A stretch of DNA of 64,000 nucleotides from Tepidiforma sp. (GTDB lineage: Bacteria > Chloroflexota > Dehalococcoidia > Tepidiformales > Tepidiformaceae), in contig BPIE01000001.1 in the NCBI GenBank assembly GCA_026003935.1, forward strand, positions 62,001 through 126,000, written 5' to 3'. The translations under genes and the position numbers were made by a program. The notes beneath the pieces were generated by a model. That model ran no database searches and was not told the DNA's origin. It saw only the letters and a program-made list of their open reading frames with translations. Positions 46,051 to 57,768 of the stretch are shown here, in pieces. Each line of letters opens with the position of its first letter. Within the stretch, counting starts at the first letter, position 1.

Positions 46051-47580
46051 CTACCGGGCGTACTCGGTGGCTCGCGTCTCCCGGACCACGGTCACCTTGA
46101 TCTGGCCCGGGTATTCCATCGTCTCCTCGATCTTCTGGCTTACGTCGCGAGCGATGCGCATGGCTTCGAGGTCGTCGACTATTTCGGGTTTGACGATCAC
46201 GCGCACCTCGCGGCCAGCCTGGATGGCGAAGGCCGATTCGACGCCCTTGTAGCTCTTGGCGATGTTTTCGAGCGTTTCGAGCCGCTTGATGTATGCCTCG
46301 AGCGATTCACGCCGGGCACCCGGACGCCCGCCCGAGATAGCATCGGCCATCATGACGATGATGGCTTCGACGGTCCTCGGTTCAACTTCCTCGTGATGCG
46401 CCTCGATGCAGTGCGCGACAGCCTCCTTGACGCGGTAGCGGCGGGCGATTTCTGCACCGATGAGGGCGTGCGTACCTTCGACCTCGTGGTCTACCGCCTT
46501 TCCAAGGTCGTGGAGGAAGCCGCCCGCGCGGGCGACCTCGACATCGGCGCCAATCTCCTGGGCAATCATGGCCGCGATGTGGGCAGTCTCCACGGAGTGC
46601 CGCATGACATTCTGCCCGTAGCTGGTGCGGTACTTCAGCCGGCCAAAGATTTTCAGCACTTCGGGGTGCAGATTGAGTACACCTGCCTCGACGGCGGCAG
46701 CCTCAGCGGCCTCCATCATGGTTGCTTCGACGTCGCGCCGTGCACGATTGACGGCCTCTTCGATCCGCGTCGGGTGAATTCGCCCGTCCTGCACGAGCAT
46801 GGTCAGCGCCTGGCGCGCAATTTCGCGGCGGACCGGGTCGAACGCGCTGACGGTCACCGCGTCGGGAGTATCATCGATGATGAGATCGACGCCGGTAGCG
46901 GCTTCGATGGCGCGGATGTTCCGGCCCTCGCGCCCGATGATGCGGCCTTTCATGTCGTCGCTCGGAATGGGCACGACCGAAACGGTGGTTTCGGCGGTCA
47001 CTTCGGACGTGTAGCGCTGGATCGCGGTCGCGAGGATCTTCCGCGCCCGCTGGGCTGCGGTGGCCTCGACCTCCTTCTCCATTTCCCGGACGCGCCGCGA
47101 AGCTTCCTCGCGAATTTCGACCTCGACGGCCGAGAGGAGCTGTTGCCGGGCCTCTTCGACCGACAGGTTCGCGACGCGCTCGAGCTCGGTGGCCTGGCGC
47201 TGGCGAAGCTCTTCTGCTTCGGCGCGGAGCTTCTCGATCTGTGCCTCGCGGTCCCGGAGCGACTGCTCGCGCCGTTCGAGCGTTTCGAGCTTGCGGTCGA
47301 GGTTTTCTTCTTTTTGGGCGAGCCGCTGCTCGATGCGCGACATCTCGGCGCGGCGCTCCTTCATTTCCGCCTCGAGCGCGTTGCGCAGCTGCAGCGTCTC
47401 TTCCTTTGCTTGGAGCAGGAGCTCCTTTTGTCGTGTCTCGGCCTCAGCGAGGATGCGGTTGGCCTGTTCCTCTGCCTGCAGCAGTGATGTCCCGGTAACG
47501 CGGCGACGGTACAGGACGCCCGCCGCGGCTCCAACCAGCAAACCAACGAGGCCGACGATACCTGCCGTAATCGCCAGCAT
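46051..47580 (-). CDS. rny: Ribonuclease Y
   Basis: A 509-residue membrane-anchored endoribonuclease that starts mRNA decay. An N-terminal helix (AITAGIVGLVGLLVGAAAGV) is followed by a long coiled coil (about 30-190, rich in Glu, Arg, Gln), the KH domain (MKGRIIGREGRNIRAIEAAT) and the HD domain with GGFLHDLGKAVDHEVEGTHA. ATG 47580 is right; GGAG lies about 10 bases upstream (CTGGAGAAAACGA). It leads a four-gene set rny-ymdB-PHP-fabZ. Confidence 0.95.
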   Translation of the reverse strand: MLAITAGIVGLVGLLVGAAAGVLYRRRVTGTSLLQAEEQANRILAEAETRQKELLLQAKEETLQLRNALEAEMKERRAEMSRIEQRLAQKEENLDRKLETLERREQSLRDREAQIEKLRAEAEELRQRQATELERVANLSVEEARQQLLSAVEVEIREEASRRVREMEKEVEATAAQRARKILATAIQRYTSEVTAETTVSVVPIPSDDMKGRIIGREGRNIRAIEAATGVDLIIDDTPDAVTVSAFDPVRREIARQALTMLVQDGRIHPTRIEEAVNRARRDVEATMMEAAEAAAVEAGVLNLHPEVLKIFGRLKYRTSYGQNVMRHSVETAHIAAMIAQEIGADVEVARAGGFLHDLGKAVDHEVEGTHALIGAEIARRYRVKEAVAHCIEAHHEEVEPRTVEAIIVMMADAISGGRPGARRESLEAYIKRLETLENIAKSYKGVESAFAIQAGREVRVIVKPEIVDDLEAMRIARDVSQKIEETMEYPGQIKVTVVRETRATEYAR

Positions 47581-47686
47581 TCGTTTTCTCCAGGGCGGTC
47601 ATACGAGATGACACGGATGGCACTCCGGCGGGTGATGCGCCGAAAGTTCTCAGACTTATCCTACGCCCCGGCCCCGCAAAAAGGAA

Positions 47687-48331
47687 TCAGCGGTCACCCC
47701 AAGGATGCCGCCGCGGCGGTTTTCCCGGGCGCGGCAGGTGGAGGTCGAAGGCGACGCCCGCGGCCCGCACCAGTGCCGTGACACTGAGTCCGAGAAGTGT
47801 GGCAGCCCCATTGGAGGTATCAAAGACTGCCCATGTCGCGAGACCTCCGAGACCGGCTGCGGTTGCATTCACTTCGCTGTGCAGCACGAGCGGAACGCGG
47901 TCGGCGAGGAGGTCGCGGATGACGCCGCCCCCTGTGGCGGTAAGGATGGCCATGAGCACCGCGCCGCCGAGGCCCTGGCCGGTATTGATGGCGGCGAGCG
48001 CTCCCGCCACCGCAAAGGCGCCGAGTCCGCCGGTCTCTGCGAGTGCGAGGGTGAATCGTGGAAACGGCCTGCCGCGCCAGGCGAGCATCATTGCCGTTGC
48101 GGCGCCAGCGGTTGCCCAGAGGAGGTAGTCGGGCCGGGCGAGGATGAGCGGCTGCCGGTCGAGGATAACGTCGCGCATCACTCCTCCGCCCGTTGCCGTG
48201 ACGAGGCCCATGACCCACAGGCCGAAGACGTCGAACCTTCGACGGAGCCCAGCCTCAACACCGGAGACGGCGAAGGCCACCGCGCCCGCACGGTCCAGGA
48301 TTCCCACGAGCGCGGCGCTGTCCAACTCCAC
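47687..48331 (-). CDS. Trimeric intracellular cation (TRIC)-like channel, UPF0126
   Basis: A 214-residue membrane protein with seven helices and an internal repeat: GLVTATGGGVMRDVILDRQP and ILTATGGGVIRDLLADRVP are the duplicated signature TATGGGxxRD. This is the UPF0126/TRIC family, which includes prokaryotic homologues of TRIC potassium-type channels; a role in glycine or ion transport has been suggested for relatives. GTG 48331 is the likely start; the frame continues upstream over ilvC. It lies 32 bases after the ilvC stop. Confidence 0.88.
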   Translation of the reverse strand: MELDSAALVGILDRAGAVAFAVSGVEAGLRRRFDVFGLWVMGLVTATGGGVMRDVILDRQPLILARPDYLLWATAGAATAMMLAWRGRPFPRFTLALAETGGLGAFAVAGALAAINTGQGLGGAVLMAILTATGGGVIRDLLADRVPLVLHSEVNATAAGLGGLATWAVFDTSNGAATLLGLSVTALVRAAGVAFDLHLPRPGKPPRRHPWGDR

Positions 48332-48363
48332 GGCGAAGCCCTCCGTGGCGGGCTGAATTCCGG

Positions 48364-49425
<1,062 letters not shown>

Positions 49426-50241
49426 TCAGGCTGGCATGATGACGCGCCGCTGGTGGCGGTCGTGGGCGTAGTTTTCAAAGGGGTTGACGCCGATTTCGCG
49501 GAGCATCGCGTACCCCTCGATAACCTGAATCTTCCCATCGACCAGGCGAACCCAATCCGCGAACCGGGGCCGTGAGGGGTCGATGGCAAGCTCAACCATC
49601 GCCATATGGTCGCCAGCCATCAGGTTGGTGACGCGAAGCCTGCCGAATGCCGGCATTGGGATGGAGGCGAGGAGACCGAGCACGTTCTCAGGGCCCGTGG
49701 CCACACCGTACACACCATCTATTACCGTGGCCTTCGACGAGAGCTGCTCGAGTGCTGTGTCCCGGTCGCCGGAGAGGAGCGCATCGTAGAAAGCCTGGAC
49801 CACCTGGCGCGTTTGTGCGGGGCTTCCGCCGCGAAAGCCGATAGCATCGTTGAGCGCGGCCGTCGCAGGCTTGTCCAGGGTGATGTCGCGCAGCGTCGCG
49901 TACAGCCGCCGCCGGGCCACCTCTTCATCGTCCTCGGCGTCGAATTCGAAAACCTCGATGACCCGCTGCGTGAAGGGCCGCCAGTCGTACCCCTTCGCCT
50001 CGATGGTGGCCCTGACGGCGACCGCGTTGCCCTCCTCGATGTACTCGAGGTCGGCATAGTTGCAGTCTTGGTAGTCACGCAGGAACTCGCGGTGCCAGTC
50101 GGCGATGGAGACGGCATCGCGCAGGGTCGGGCCGCGGAACGACTGGAAAAGCGCATCCGGCTTGTGCCGCGCCTCGATTTCCGCGAAACGGTCGAAGTTG
50201 ATGGCGGTAATGAGGGCGTTGACGGCGGGGATGTGAGACAT
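49426..50241 (-). CDS. Two-domain NTF2/SnoaL-like protein
   Basis: A 271-residue protein that appears to be two NTF2-like cone folds in tandem: residues 1-130 (ALITAINFDRFAEIEARH, LRDAVSIADWHREFLRDYQD, AVAVRATIEAKGYD) and about 140-265 (RQVVQAFYDALLSGDRDTAL, MAMVELAIDPSRPRFADWVR, VIEGYAMLREIGV). Such folds hold small-molecule isomerases, hydrolases or binding proteins. No catalytic His/Asp pair can be assigned with confidence. ATG 50241 is preceded by a good -10 box. Confidence 0.75.
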   Translation of the reverse strand: MSHIPAVNALITAINFDRFAEIEARHKPDALFQSFRGPTLRDAVSIADWHREFLRDYQDCNYADLEYIEEGNAVAVRATIEAKGYDWRPFTQRVIEVFEFDAEDDEEVARRRLYATLRDITLDKPATAALNDAIGFRGGSPAQTRQVVQAFYDALLSGDRDTALEQLSSKATVIDGVYGVATGPENVLGLLASIPMPAFGRLRVTNLMAGDHMAMVELAIDPSRPRFADWVRLVDGKIQVIEGYAMLREIGVNPFENYAHDRHQRRVIMPA

Positions 50242-50273
50242 ACGCGAGCGGCACCTGCGCTAGGGTCGGGCGG

Positions 50274-50279
50274 ATTGTA
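50274..50279 (-). promoter_or_regulatory. -10 box of the NTF2-like gene promoter
   Basis: TACAAT on the minus strand, 32 bases before ATG 50241, in the 182-base divergent region shared with pepN. A separate promoter for pepN is less clear; TACCCT at 50372-50377 is only a weak match. Confidence 0.45.
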
Positions 50280-50423
50280 CCCCGGTTCACGAATTGGGTC
50301 ACCGCGCCCTCCGGGCCGGGCGGCGGGTTCCGGGTTCTGGTGATGCGCCGCGCACCTGACGAGGAATTGGCCTACCCTGTTCGGTGACCCCAACGAGCGG
50401 CATCGGGCCGCGCCGGAGCTGCT

Positions 50424-52980
50424 ATGGCCAGCGCATCAGCATCACATGACGCACCGCGCGATGTTTTGACGCAGCAGGAAGCCGAAGAGCGGGCTGCCCG
50501 GGTTTCGAATGTCTCGTACGACATCGCACTTGACCTCCAGGACCGGGCGACGGGCTACCGCGGGAGCGTGACCATCAATTTCGACCTTTCGGGCGACGGT
50601 GACCTGTTTCTTGACTTCCGCGGCCGCAGCATCGAGCGCCTCGAGGTCAACGGGCGCGCCATCGAATCACCGATGTGGAACGGATACCGCCTTTGGCTCC
50701 CGGCGGACTGCCTTGCTGCGCACAACACCGTTCACATGGCCTATGAGAACGACTTCGACCACGAGGGCGACGGATTTCACCAGTTCGTCGACCCTGAGGA
50801 TGGGCAGGAGTACCTTTACACTAACTTCGAGCCGTACGAGAGCCACCGCCTCTTTCCGCAGTTCGACCAGCCGGACATCAAGGCGGCCTACCGCCTTACC
50901 GTAACGGCGCCCGCGGGTTGGGAACTTATACACAACACAGCACCGGCATCCGTCGCATGGGAACCCGACGGCAGGCGCCGGTGGGACTTCCACCCGACCA
51001 GGAGGTTCTCCACCTACTTGTTCGCGCTCATTGCGGGCCCCTACCACGTGGTTCGGGACCGCCACGGGACTGTCGACCTTGGCCTCTTTTGCCGGAGGTC
51101 GCTGGCACGCTACCTCGATGCCGTCGAGATTTTCGAGGTTTCGAAACAGGGGTTGGACTTTTACAGCGATTTCTTCGGGGTGCCCTATCCGTTCGGGAAG
51201 TACGACCAGGTGTTCGTGCCCGAGTTCAATTCAGGGGCCATGGAGAACGTGGCGGCGGTTACTCATAACGAATACATGGTGTTCCGGGACCCGCCCACGA
51301 TGAACCAGCGCCGTTCGCGAGCGGAAGTGATTCTCCATGAGATGGCCCACATGTGGTTCGGCAACCTCGTCACCATGCGCTGGTGGAACGACCTCTGGCT
51401 CAACGAGAGCTTTGCCACTTACATGTCGTATCTTTGCATGGAGCGCGCGACGAAGTTCGACAGCGGTTGGCTGGATTTCGCTTCCTCACTCAAAAACTGG
51501 GCATACCGGCAGGACCAGCTCGTGACGACGCATCCGATTGCCGGGCGGGTGGATGACACCGACCAGACGTTCCTGAACTTCGACGGCATCACCTATGGCA
51601 AGGGCGCCTCGGTGCTCAAGCAGCTGGTCGCTGCAGTGGGACTCGAAGGCTTTCGCGAGGGGATGCGGGAGTATTTCCGCCGTCACGCATGGGGCAACGC
51701 CACCCTGGAGGACTTCCTGAGCGCCATCGAATCCGGGAGCGGCGCATCCCTTCGGGATTGGGCCCACCTCTGGCTGGAGACGCCCTCGCTGAACACCATT
51801 GCAGCCCGGTGGGAAGCTGACGGCGACCGCATTGCCCGTTTTGTGCTTCAGCAAACGGCACCCGAAGAGTACCCCTTCCTTCGCCCCCACCGACTCGATG
51901 TCGGGTTGGCCCGGGAGGAGGAGGCGGGCCTTCGGGTCACGGTGCTCCCGGCGGAGATTGCAGGGGCCGAAGCGGAGTCTGCCGGGCGCCGTCGGGCTCC
52001 CCCGCCCCGATTTTGTCTTCCCGAACTACGGCGACCACGGCTACTGCAAAGTTGCACTCGACGACGCGTCGCTCAAATACGTCCTCGACCGCATCGATAG
52101 GGTGGATGACACCCTGCTCCGCCTGCAGCTGTGGGCATCGCTTTGGCATATGGTCAGGGACCAGCAGCTATCGTCGCTCCGGTATCTCGACCTTGTTTGT
52201 TCCAAGGCCCCGCAAGAGCCGCATCCGGAACTCGTGGAGACGATAACCGCAAACGCGCTTGCCGCTATCGCCCGGTACGTGCCGGAGGATCGCATCGAGA
52301 CGGAAGCGCACCGGTTCTTCGAGGCCTCGCTGGGGGCGCTCCAGCGCGTGCCGGAGGGCGACCTTCAGAAGATTTGGGCGCGGGCACTGATCGGCGCTGC
52401 CGCGAGCCGGGATGACGTGGCATTCCTCGGCAAGCTGGCCGACGGCGAGTTTGCTGTTCCCGGCCTCGTGGTGGACCAGGACATGCGCTGGGCGATTGCC
52501 GTGAAGTGGGTGGCGTATGACGTGCCGGGAGCGGGCGAACGACTGGGGGTGGAGGCGGGCCGCGACCCCTCGGACCGCGGCGCGCGGGCACGGCTTCGTG
52601 CGGAGACGGCAGTCCCAGACCCTGCCGTGAAAGCCCGGGCGTGGGACCGGTTCCTGGGCGAGGGGTACGGCTCGCTGCATCTCACGGCGGCCGCCATGTC
52701 CGGCTTCAACTGGCGGCACCAGCGCGAGCTACTCGAGCCATTCATCCAGCGCTTTTTCGAGACCGTTCCGCAGGTCTTCGCGGCACGTGACAAGGAATTT
52801 GCGACCGATTTCTTCCGTAACCTCGCGCCATCGTACCGGGTCGATGAAGAGACCATCGGACGCGCACGCGCTGCCCTTGATGCAGTGGGCGACAACGTCC
52901 TGGCCCGACGAACGCTCCGCGAATTCATCGACGACATGGAGCGCGCGCTTCGGTGTCGAGCCCGGGCCGATGCGGATTGA
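50424..52980 (+). CDS. pepN: Aminopeptidase N (M1 family; frameshift in the middle)
   Basis: A zinc aminopeptidase of the Actinobacteria-type PepN group. The exopeptidase motif GAMEN is at 271-275 and the Zn site HEMAH (305-309) with E328, 18 residues later, in WNDLWLNESF. The first frame becomes Arg/Pro-rich after AEIAGAEAES and ends at 52100. The frame one base on gives VGLPRPDFVFPNYGDHGYCK and a long helical ERAP1-like C-terminal domain to 52980. Removing one G from the GGG at 51984-51986 joins them as SAGAVGLPRPD and gives 851 residues. The length is one base over a multiple of three. Sequence error is favoured, as the C-terminal domain is well preserved. Confidence 0.88.
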
Positions 52981-53099
52981 GCACGGACGGGTCCATGTGC
53001 CTCCGCACTCCGGTTCGAAGCTCGTGAGCCCACCCACAGCCTGTAGGCAGGCGGCGCGGTAGGCTGTTGTCGAACCCCGCCCGGTGAAGTTCAACGACC

Positions 53100-54378
53100 A
53101 TGCCGGTTCCCTCGACGACGACACCCCTCACCGAATCTCCAGCTGGCCAGTCCCTCATGGCGTTATCGCCCGCAACGCTCGAGTGGTACCGGGCACGCGG
53201 CGCACGGTGGCTGCGTGAGCGGGCCACCGTGACATGGGAGCGCCCCGCGGAAGCGCTGCAGGTGTTCGGCTCTGGGAACTGCGATTCGCGTCGTCGGCCT
53301 TCGGAGCGAAGGCCTTTCTGGAGTCCGCGCAACCGTGGAACAGACACTCGGCCGTTTCGCGTCCAGGGCCGACCGCGAGGTTCCCGCACCGCTGGTCTTC
53401 GCCGGTGCTGCGTTCGACCCGGCGGCCACGGTTCGCGATGCCGTTTGGGACGCCTTTGGAGGCTGGCAGGTGCTCGTGCCGGCCATCACCATCGTGCGGC
53501 GCGGCGAGCGGTGGTCGGGGTGGGCCTGCGCGGGCGATTTCCCAGTATCAGCGTGCGAGGTTCCGCCGGACCTCGGACGAGCGGCTTCAACAGACCTTCG
53601 CGCTGCTGTCACCCAGGCCGTTGGGGAAATCCGGTCCGGGGCCTATGAAAAAGTTGTCCTTGCGGGCTCGAGGGTAGTCCCGCTCGGTTCCACGACGCCC
53701 GCCGATGTTCTCGAGCGCCTCTGCCAAGCATTCCCGAGCTGCGCGGTGTTCAGCCTGCGTTCCGGCGGACTCACGTGGCTGGGCGCCAGCCCGGAGCCGC
53801 TCGCCCGGTGCGAGGCCGGGCGAGCCGAACTCGTTTCGCTCGCTGGTTCTCGACGGAGGGGTCGCGATGCTGCGGAGGACCTCCGACTTGAACAGGAACT
53901 GCTTACCAGCGCGAAAGAGCGCTGGGAGCATCGACTCGTTGTCGAGGCCATCGCGAGTGAAGCGCAGGACCTCCTCGAAGAACCATGTATCTCGGCAACC
54001 CCGGAGGTCATGAAGCTGGCCAACATCCAGCACCTCCGCACGCCGATTTCCGGGCAGCTCGCGCGCGGCGTCTCGATCCTGGACCTCGTCGAACGGCTCC
54101 ACCCTACACCGGCCGTCGGCGGCTGGCCCCGAGTCCATGCGCTCGATGCCATCCGCCGCCTCGAGCGCATGGACCGGGGGTGGTATGCGGGCCCTATTGG
54201 CTGGGTGGACGCCGCCGGAAACGGCGAGTTCGTCGTCGGGCTGCGCACGGCGCTGCTCGGGTCGTCCGAGGCCCGTCTCTACGCTGGTGCAGGCATCGTG
54301 GCCGACTCCGACCCGGCGGCGGAGCTCGAAGAGATCGAGACGAAGCTCGATGCGCTGCGCGGGGTTATCTCGACGTGA
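53100..54378 (+). CDS. menF: Isochorismate synthase MenF (frameshift in the 5' part)
   Basis: First enzyme of menaquinone synthesis, chorismate to isochorismate. The N-terminal frame MALSPATLEWYRARGARW to RPAEALQVFGSG fails after about 53276; the frame one base on continues as TAIRVVGLRSEGLSGVRA and then the full chorismate-binding domain: YEKVVLAGSRVVPLGS, LTWLGASPEPLARCE, LVSLAGSRRRG, IQHLRTPISGQL, LHPTPAVGGWPR and WYAGPIGWVDAAGNGEFVVG. Removing one base from GGGAA (53274-53278) restores 425 residues. ATG 53100 or a later in-frame ATG (MALSP) may be the start. The stop overlaps menD. Confidence 0.85.
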
Positions 54379-56102
54379 GTGTTGCCCGCGCGAACACCCT
54401 CGCGGCGCGCGGCTTCGTGGCTGGCCTCGCAGCGAGCGGAGCCCGTCACGCAGTCATAACCCCGGGGAGCCGCTCGACCCCGCTGGTGTTTGCCTTTGCA
54501 GACCAGCAGGTGGTGCGCCCCTGGCTCGTCATCGATGAGCGGTCGGCCGGGTTTTTCGCGCTTGGGTTAGCAAGGGCGACCGGGTCGCCGGTGGCTATTG
54601 CCTGTACGTCCGGGACAGCGGTGGCGAATCTTTTCCCGGCCATCGCTGAAGCCAACCTGTCACGGGTCCCGCTGATTGCCATCACTGCGGACCGGCCGCC
54701 CCGGCTCCGCGATGTCGGCGCCGCTCAGACGATGGACCAGGTCAACGTGTTCGGGCGCCATGTGCGCTGGTCCATCGACCTGCCGGTCCCATTTCCCGGG
54801 GGAGATTGCCGCACCTACGAGGCGGCCGGGCTCCGGGCAGTTCAGGCGGCCGTTGCAGGAGTTCCCGGGCCGGTGCAGGTGAATTTCCCGTTCGATGAAC
54901 CGCTGGTCGAGCCGCCGGCCGACCACCCCGGCCCGTGGAACCCCAGGGGCGGTAGCCTTGCGGTGCCGCTTTTCGAGCCCGCCGGTACCGGGGTCGAGCA
55001 GGCTTGCTCGCTCCTTCGCAGGGCGCAGCGCCCGCTCATTGTGGCCGGCCCGGAGACAGGAGGGTTGCCGGCACGCGACATCCTCGCGCTGGCTGAACGC
55101 ATCGCGGCTCCTATCCTCGCCGACCCGCTCAGCGGCCTGCGGGCCGGGCTTCGCCCGGAGGAGGCCCAGCTCGTGCTCGATGCCTACGACGGATGGTTCC
55201 GCCACGCTTCCGCTCCCGAGCCTGACCTTGTGCTTCGGTTTGGTGCTGCACCCACGTCGAAGGTGCTCAACCAGCTGCTCGGGTCTCTGACGGACGTGCC
55301 GCAGGTGCTCGTCGACCTCCCCGGCGGCTACCGCGAGCCGAACGGGGTCAGGCCGCTCTTCGTTTGCGGCGAGGCAGGGGCGGTCGCACGGGCACTTTCG
55401 ACGGTCGAATCCGCGACCGAGGGCGGGTGGTCTGCGCGCTGGGTGAGCGCCGACCGCGCAGCCCGCCGGGCGCTCGACCTGTTCGCGCGTGATGCGGACG
55501 AAGCGTTCGAGGGGCGAATTTTCGTCGAGCTGCGGCAGGCATTGCCGGCGGGTGCGGTGCTGGTCGCGGGCAACAGCATGCCGGTCCGGGACCTGGACGA
55601 TTTCTTTGGGCTTCGGGAAGGCCCCGCGGAGCTAGTAGCGAACCGTGGGGTGAACGGTATCGACGGCGTGATGTCGAGCGCCGCGGGGGCCGCGGCTGCG
55701 GGTGTGCCGACGGTCGTGGTGGTCGGCGACGTCTCATTCCTGCACGACCTCAACGCGCTGTGGGCCGTGCGGGAGCATCGGCTGCCTTTGCTGGTCATCG
55801 TGGTTAACAACGACGGCGGCGGCATTTTCCACTACCTGCCGCAGTCGGCCCACCGAGAGCAGTTCGAGCAGTGGTTCGCCACGCCGCCACGCATCGACCC
55901 TCAGCGGGCAGCCGGTCTGTTCGACGTCCCGGCGGAGCGCGTGTCCGCGTGGAGCGATTTCCGCCGCGTGCTCACGCACTGGGCATCTGCGCCGGGGCCC
56001 CGGCTCGTCGAGGTTCGAACCGACCGGGCCGCAAGCGTGGCGATGCACCAGCGGGCCTGGAAGGCGGCGTCGGCCGCTGCGGCGGAGGTGCTGGGGCAGT
56101 GA
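54375..56102 (+). CDS. menD: 2-succinyl-5-enolpyruvyl-6-hydroxy-3-cyclohexene-1-carboxylate synthase
   Basis: A 575-residue thiamine-diphosphate enzyme. GTG 54375 lies in the menF stop overlap. Features: ITPGSRSTPLVFAF; the Glu-bearing VIDERSAGFFALGLARATG; ACTSGTAVANLFPAIAEA; and the ThDP-binding VVVGDVSFLHDLNAL with VVNNDGGGIFHYLP. It joins isochorismate and 2-oxoglutarate to make SEPHCHC. GTGA overlap with menH follows. Confidence 0.95.
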   Translation: MSVARANTLAARGFVAGLAASGARHAVITPGSRSTPLVFAFADQQVVRPWLVIDERSAGFFALGLARATGSPVAIACTSGTAVANLFPAIAEANLSRVPLIAITADRPPRLRDVGAAQTMDQVNVFGRHVRWSIDLPVPFPGGDCRTYEAAGLRAVQAAVAGVPGPVQVNFPFDEPLVEPPADHPGPWNPRGGSLAVPLFEPAGTGVEQACSLLRRAQRPLIVAGPETGGLPARDILALAERIAAPILADPLSGLRAGLRPEEAQLVLDAYDGWFRHASAPEPDLVLRFGAAPTSKVLNQLLGSLTDVPQVLVDLPGGYREPNGVRPLFVCGEAGAVARALSTVESATEGGWSARWVSADRAARRALDLFARDADEAFEGRIFVELRQALPAGAVLVAGNSMPVRDLDDFFGLREGPAELVANRGVNGIDGVMSSAAGAAAAGVPTVVVVGDVSFLHDLNALWAVREHRLPLLVIVVNNDGGGIFHYLPQSAHREQFEQWFATPPRIDPQRAAGLFDVPAERVSAWSDFRRVLTHWASAPGPRLVEVRTDRAASVAMHQRAWKAASAAAAEVLGQ

Positions 56103-56941
56103 CGCGCGTCGAGGTGTCGCCGGGCTTTTTCCTCAACGTAGAGCAGTGGGGCTCAGGGCCCGACATCGTGCTCCTGCACGGATTCACCGGCTCAAGCCGG
56201 GCCTGGGGGGAGTTCGGCGAGCTGCTCGGCCGACGGCTCCGCTGCACCGCCGTCGACATTGCAGGACACGGCGCCTCGGATGCGCCGTCCGATGTTTCGC
56301 GCTACCACATCGAGCGGGTGGCCGAAGACTTGGTTTCTGCCGTCGGCGCCGTGGGGGTGTCGCGGGCTCCATGGCTCGGCTATTCAATGGGTGGGCGGAC
56401 CGCCATCGCGGTTGCCTGCCTCCACCCCGATGCCGTCTCGGCGCTCGTCACGATCGGGGCATCGCCCGGACTCGAAACGGAAGAGGAACGCGCGGCTCGG
56501 CGCCGCGCTGACGAAGCGCTCGCGGAGCGCATCGAGCGTGAGGGAATCGAGGCATTCGTGACCTACTGGGAGGCGTTGCCCCTCTGGGCGAGCCAGGCCA
56601 GGCTCCCCGCCGAGGTGCTCGAAGCGCAGCGACGTGTTCGGCTGGCAAACCGACCCGCGGGACTGGCGAACAGCCTCCGCAGGATGGGCACCGGGGCGCA
56701 GCCGTCGTTCTGGCCTATGCTGGAAAAACTGTCAATGCCGTTCCTCGCGATCGCCGGGGCCCTCGACCACAGATACGCCGAGGTGGCGGAACGGATGGCC
56801 GGGCTCGCGCCCCATGGCCGATTCGCCTGTATCCCCGGAGCCGGTCACGCGGCGCAGCTCGAGGCGCCGAAAACGGTCGCCGATGCCGTCGTCTCGTTTC
56901 TCTTCGGGATTGCAATCTCTTTAGCGGAGCCTGTCCAATGA
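56099..56941 (+). CDS. menH: 2-succinyl-6-hydroxy-2,4-cyclohexadiene-1-carboxylate synthase (MenH-type hydrolase)
   Basis: A 280-residue alpha/beta-hydrolase. The oxyanion segment [15 protein letters not shown] is at about residues 20-35, the nucleophile is in [14 protein letters not shown], Asp lies in [13 protein letters not shown] and the His in [11 protein letters not shown]. This set matches MenH, which removes pyruvate from SEPHCHC. GTG 56099 and its stop overlap menD and menB respectively, in the pathway order. Confidence 0.9.
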   Translation: MTRVEVSPGFFLNVEQWGSGPDIVLLHGFTGSSRAWGEFGELLGRRLRCTAVDIAGHGASDAPSDVSRYHIERVAEDLVSAVGAVGVSRAPWLGYSMGGRTAIAVACLHPDAVSALVTIGASPGLETEEERAARRRADEALAERIEREGIEAFVTYWEALPLWASQARLPAEVLEAQRRVRLANRPAGLANSLRRMGTGAQPSFWPMLEKLSMPFLAIAGALDHRYAEVAERMAGLAPHGRFACIPGAGHAAQLEAPKTVADAVVSFLFGIAISLAEPVQ

Positions 56942-57768
56942 CCGCCATTCAGTGGCAGCCTGTCCAGCAATACGACGACATCCTCTTCCACAAGGCGGAG
57001 GGTATCGCGCGTATCAGTATCAACCGGCCGGAGGTGCACAACGCTTTCCGGCCGAAGACGACGTTCGAGCTGATCGATGCATTCTCCCGCGCACGGGAGG
57101 ACCCCGAGGTGGGCGTCGTCCTGTTCACCGGTGAGGGCGGCCGTGCGTTCTGCTCCGGCGGGGATCAGCGTGTCCGCGGTCACGGCGGGTACGTGGGCGA
57201 AGACAATGTACCGCGTCTCAATGTCACCGACCTGCACAAGCTCATCCGATCCATCCCGAAACCGGTGATTGCGCTGGTGGCGGGGTGGGCGATCGGCGGG
57301 GGCCACGTCCTGCACGTCATATGCGACCTGACGATTGCGGCGGAGAACGCACGGTTCGGACAGACCGGCCCGAGAGTCGGCAGCTTCGACGGCGGATTTG
57401 GTGCGATCCAGCTTGCCCGCAACGTTGGACAAAAGAAGGCCCGGGAGATTTGGTACCTCTGCCGTCAGTACGACGCCCGCGAGGCGCTGGAGATGGGACT
57501 CGTCAACGCCGTCGTTCCGCTCGAAGACCTCGAGGCGGAGGGTGTGCGCTGGGCCCGGCAAATACTCAAGATGAGCCCGCTCGCAATTCGAATGCTCAAG
57601 TCGGCCTTCAACGCAGAGCTCGATGGGATGGTTGGGATTACCGAGCTCGCTCACAACGCCAACATGCTCTTCTACATGACTGACGAGGCCAAAGAGGGGC
57701 GGAACGCGTTCCTCGAGAAGCGTGAGCCGGCCTACTCGGACTTTTCGCAGTTTCCCCGGCGGCCGTGA
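56938..57768 (+). CDS. menB: 1,4-dihydroxy-2-naphthoyl-CoA synthase
   Basis: A 276-residue crotonase-fold enzyme. Family marks are [77 protein letters not shown] and the tail [17 protein letters not shown]. It closes the ring of OSB-CoA to form DHNA-CoA. ATG 56938 overlaps the menH stop; its own stop overlaps menC (GTGA). Confidence 0.96.
   Translation: MTAIQWQPVQQYDDILFHKAEGIARISINRPEVHNAFRPKTTFELIDAFSRAREDPEVGVVLFTGEGGRAFCSGGDQRVRGHGGYVGEDNVPRLNVTDLHKLIRSIPKPVIALVAGWAIGGGHVLHVICDLTIAAENARFGQTGPRVGSFDGGFGAIQLARNVGQKKAREIWYLCRQYDAREALEMGLVNAVVPLEDLEAEGVRWARQILKMSPLAIRMLKSAFNAELDGMVGITELAHNANMLFYMTDEAKEGRNAFLEKREPAYSDFSQFPRRP

Noticed and set aside
47581-47686. Possible promoter or terminator upstream of rny
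   Set aside because: The 106-base gap has a TTTTTGCGGGG stretch and a TAGGAT hexamer, but the spacing does not fit a -35/-10 pair and no stem precedes the T run on the proper strand.
53036-53067. Inverted repeat ACAGCCT/AGGCTGT between pepN and menF
   Set aside because: Only 7 pairs with an 18-base loop and no T tract; not convincing as a terminator or operator.
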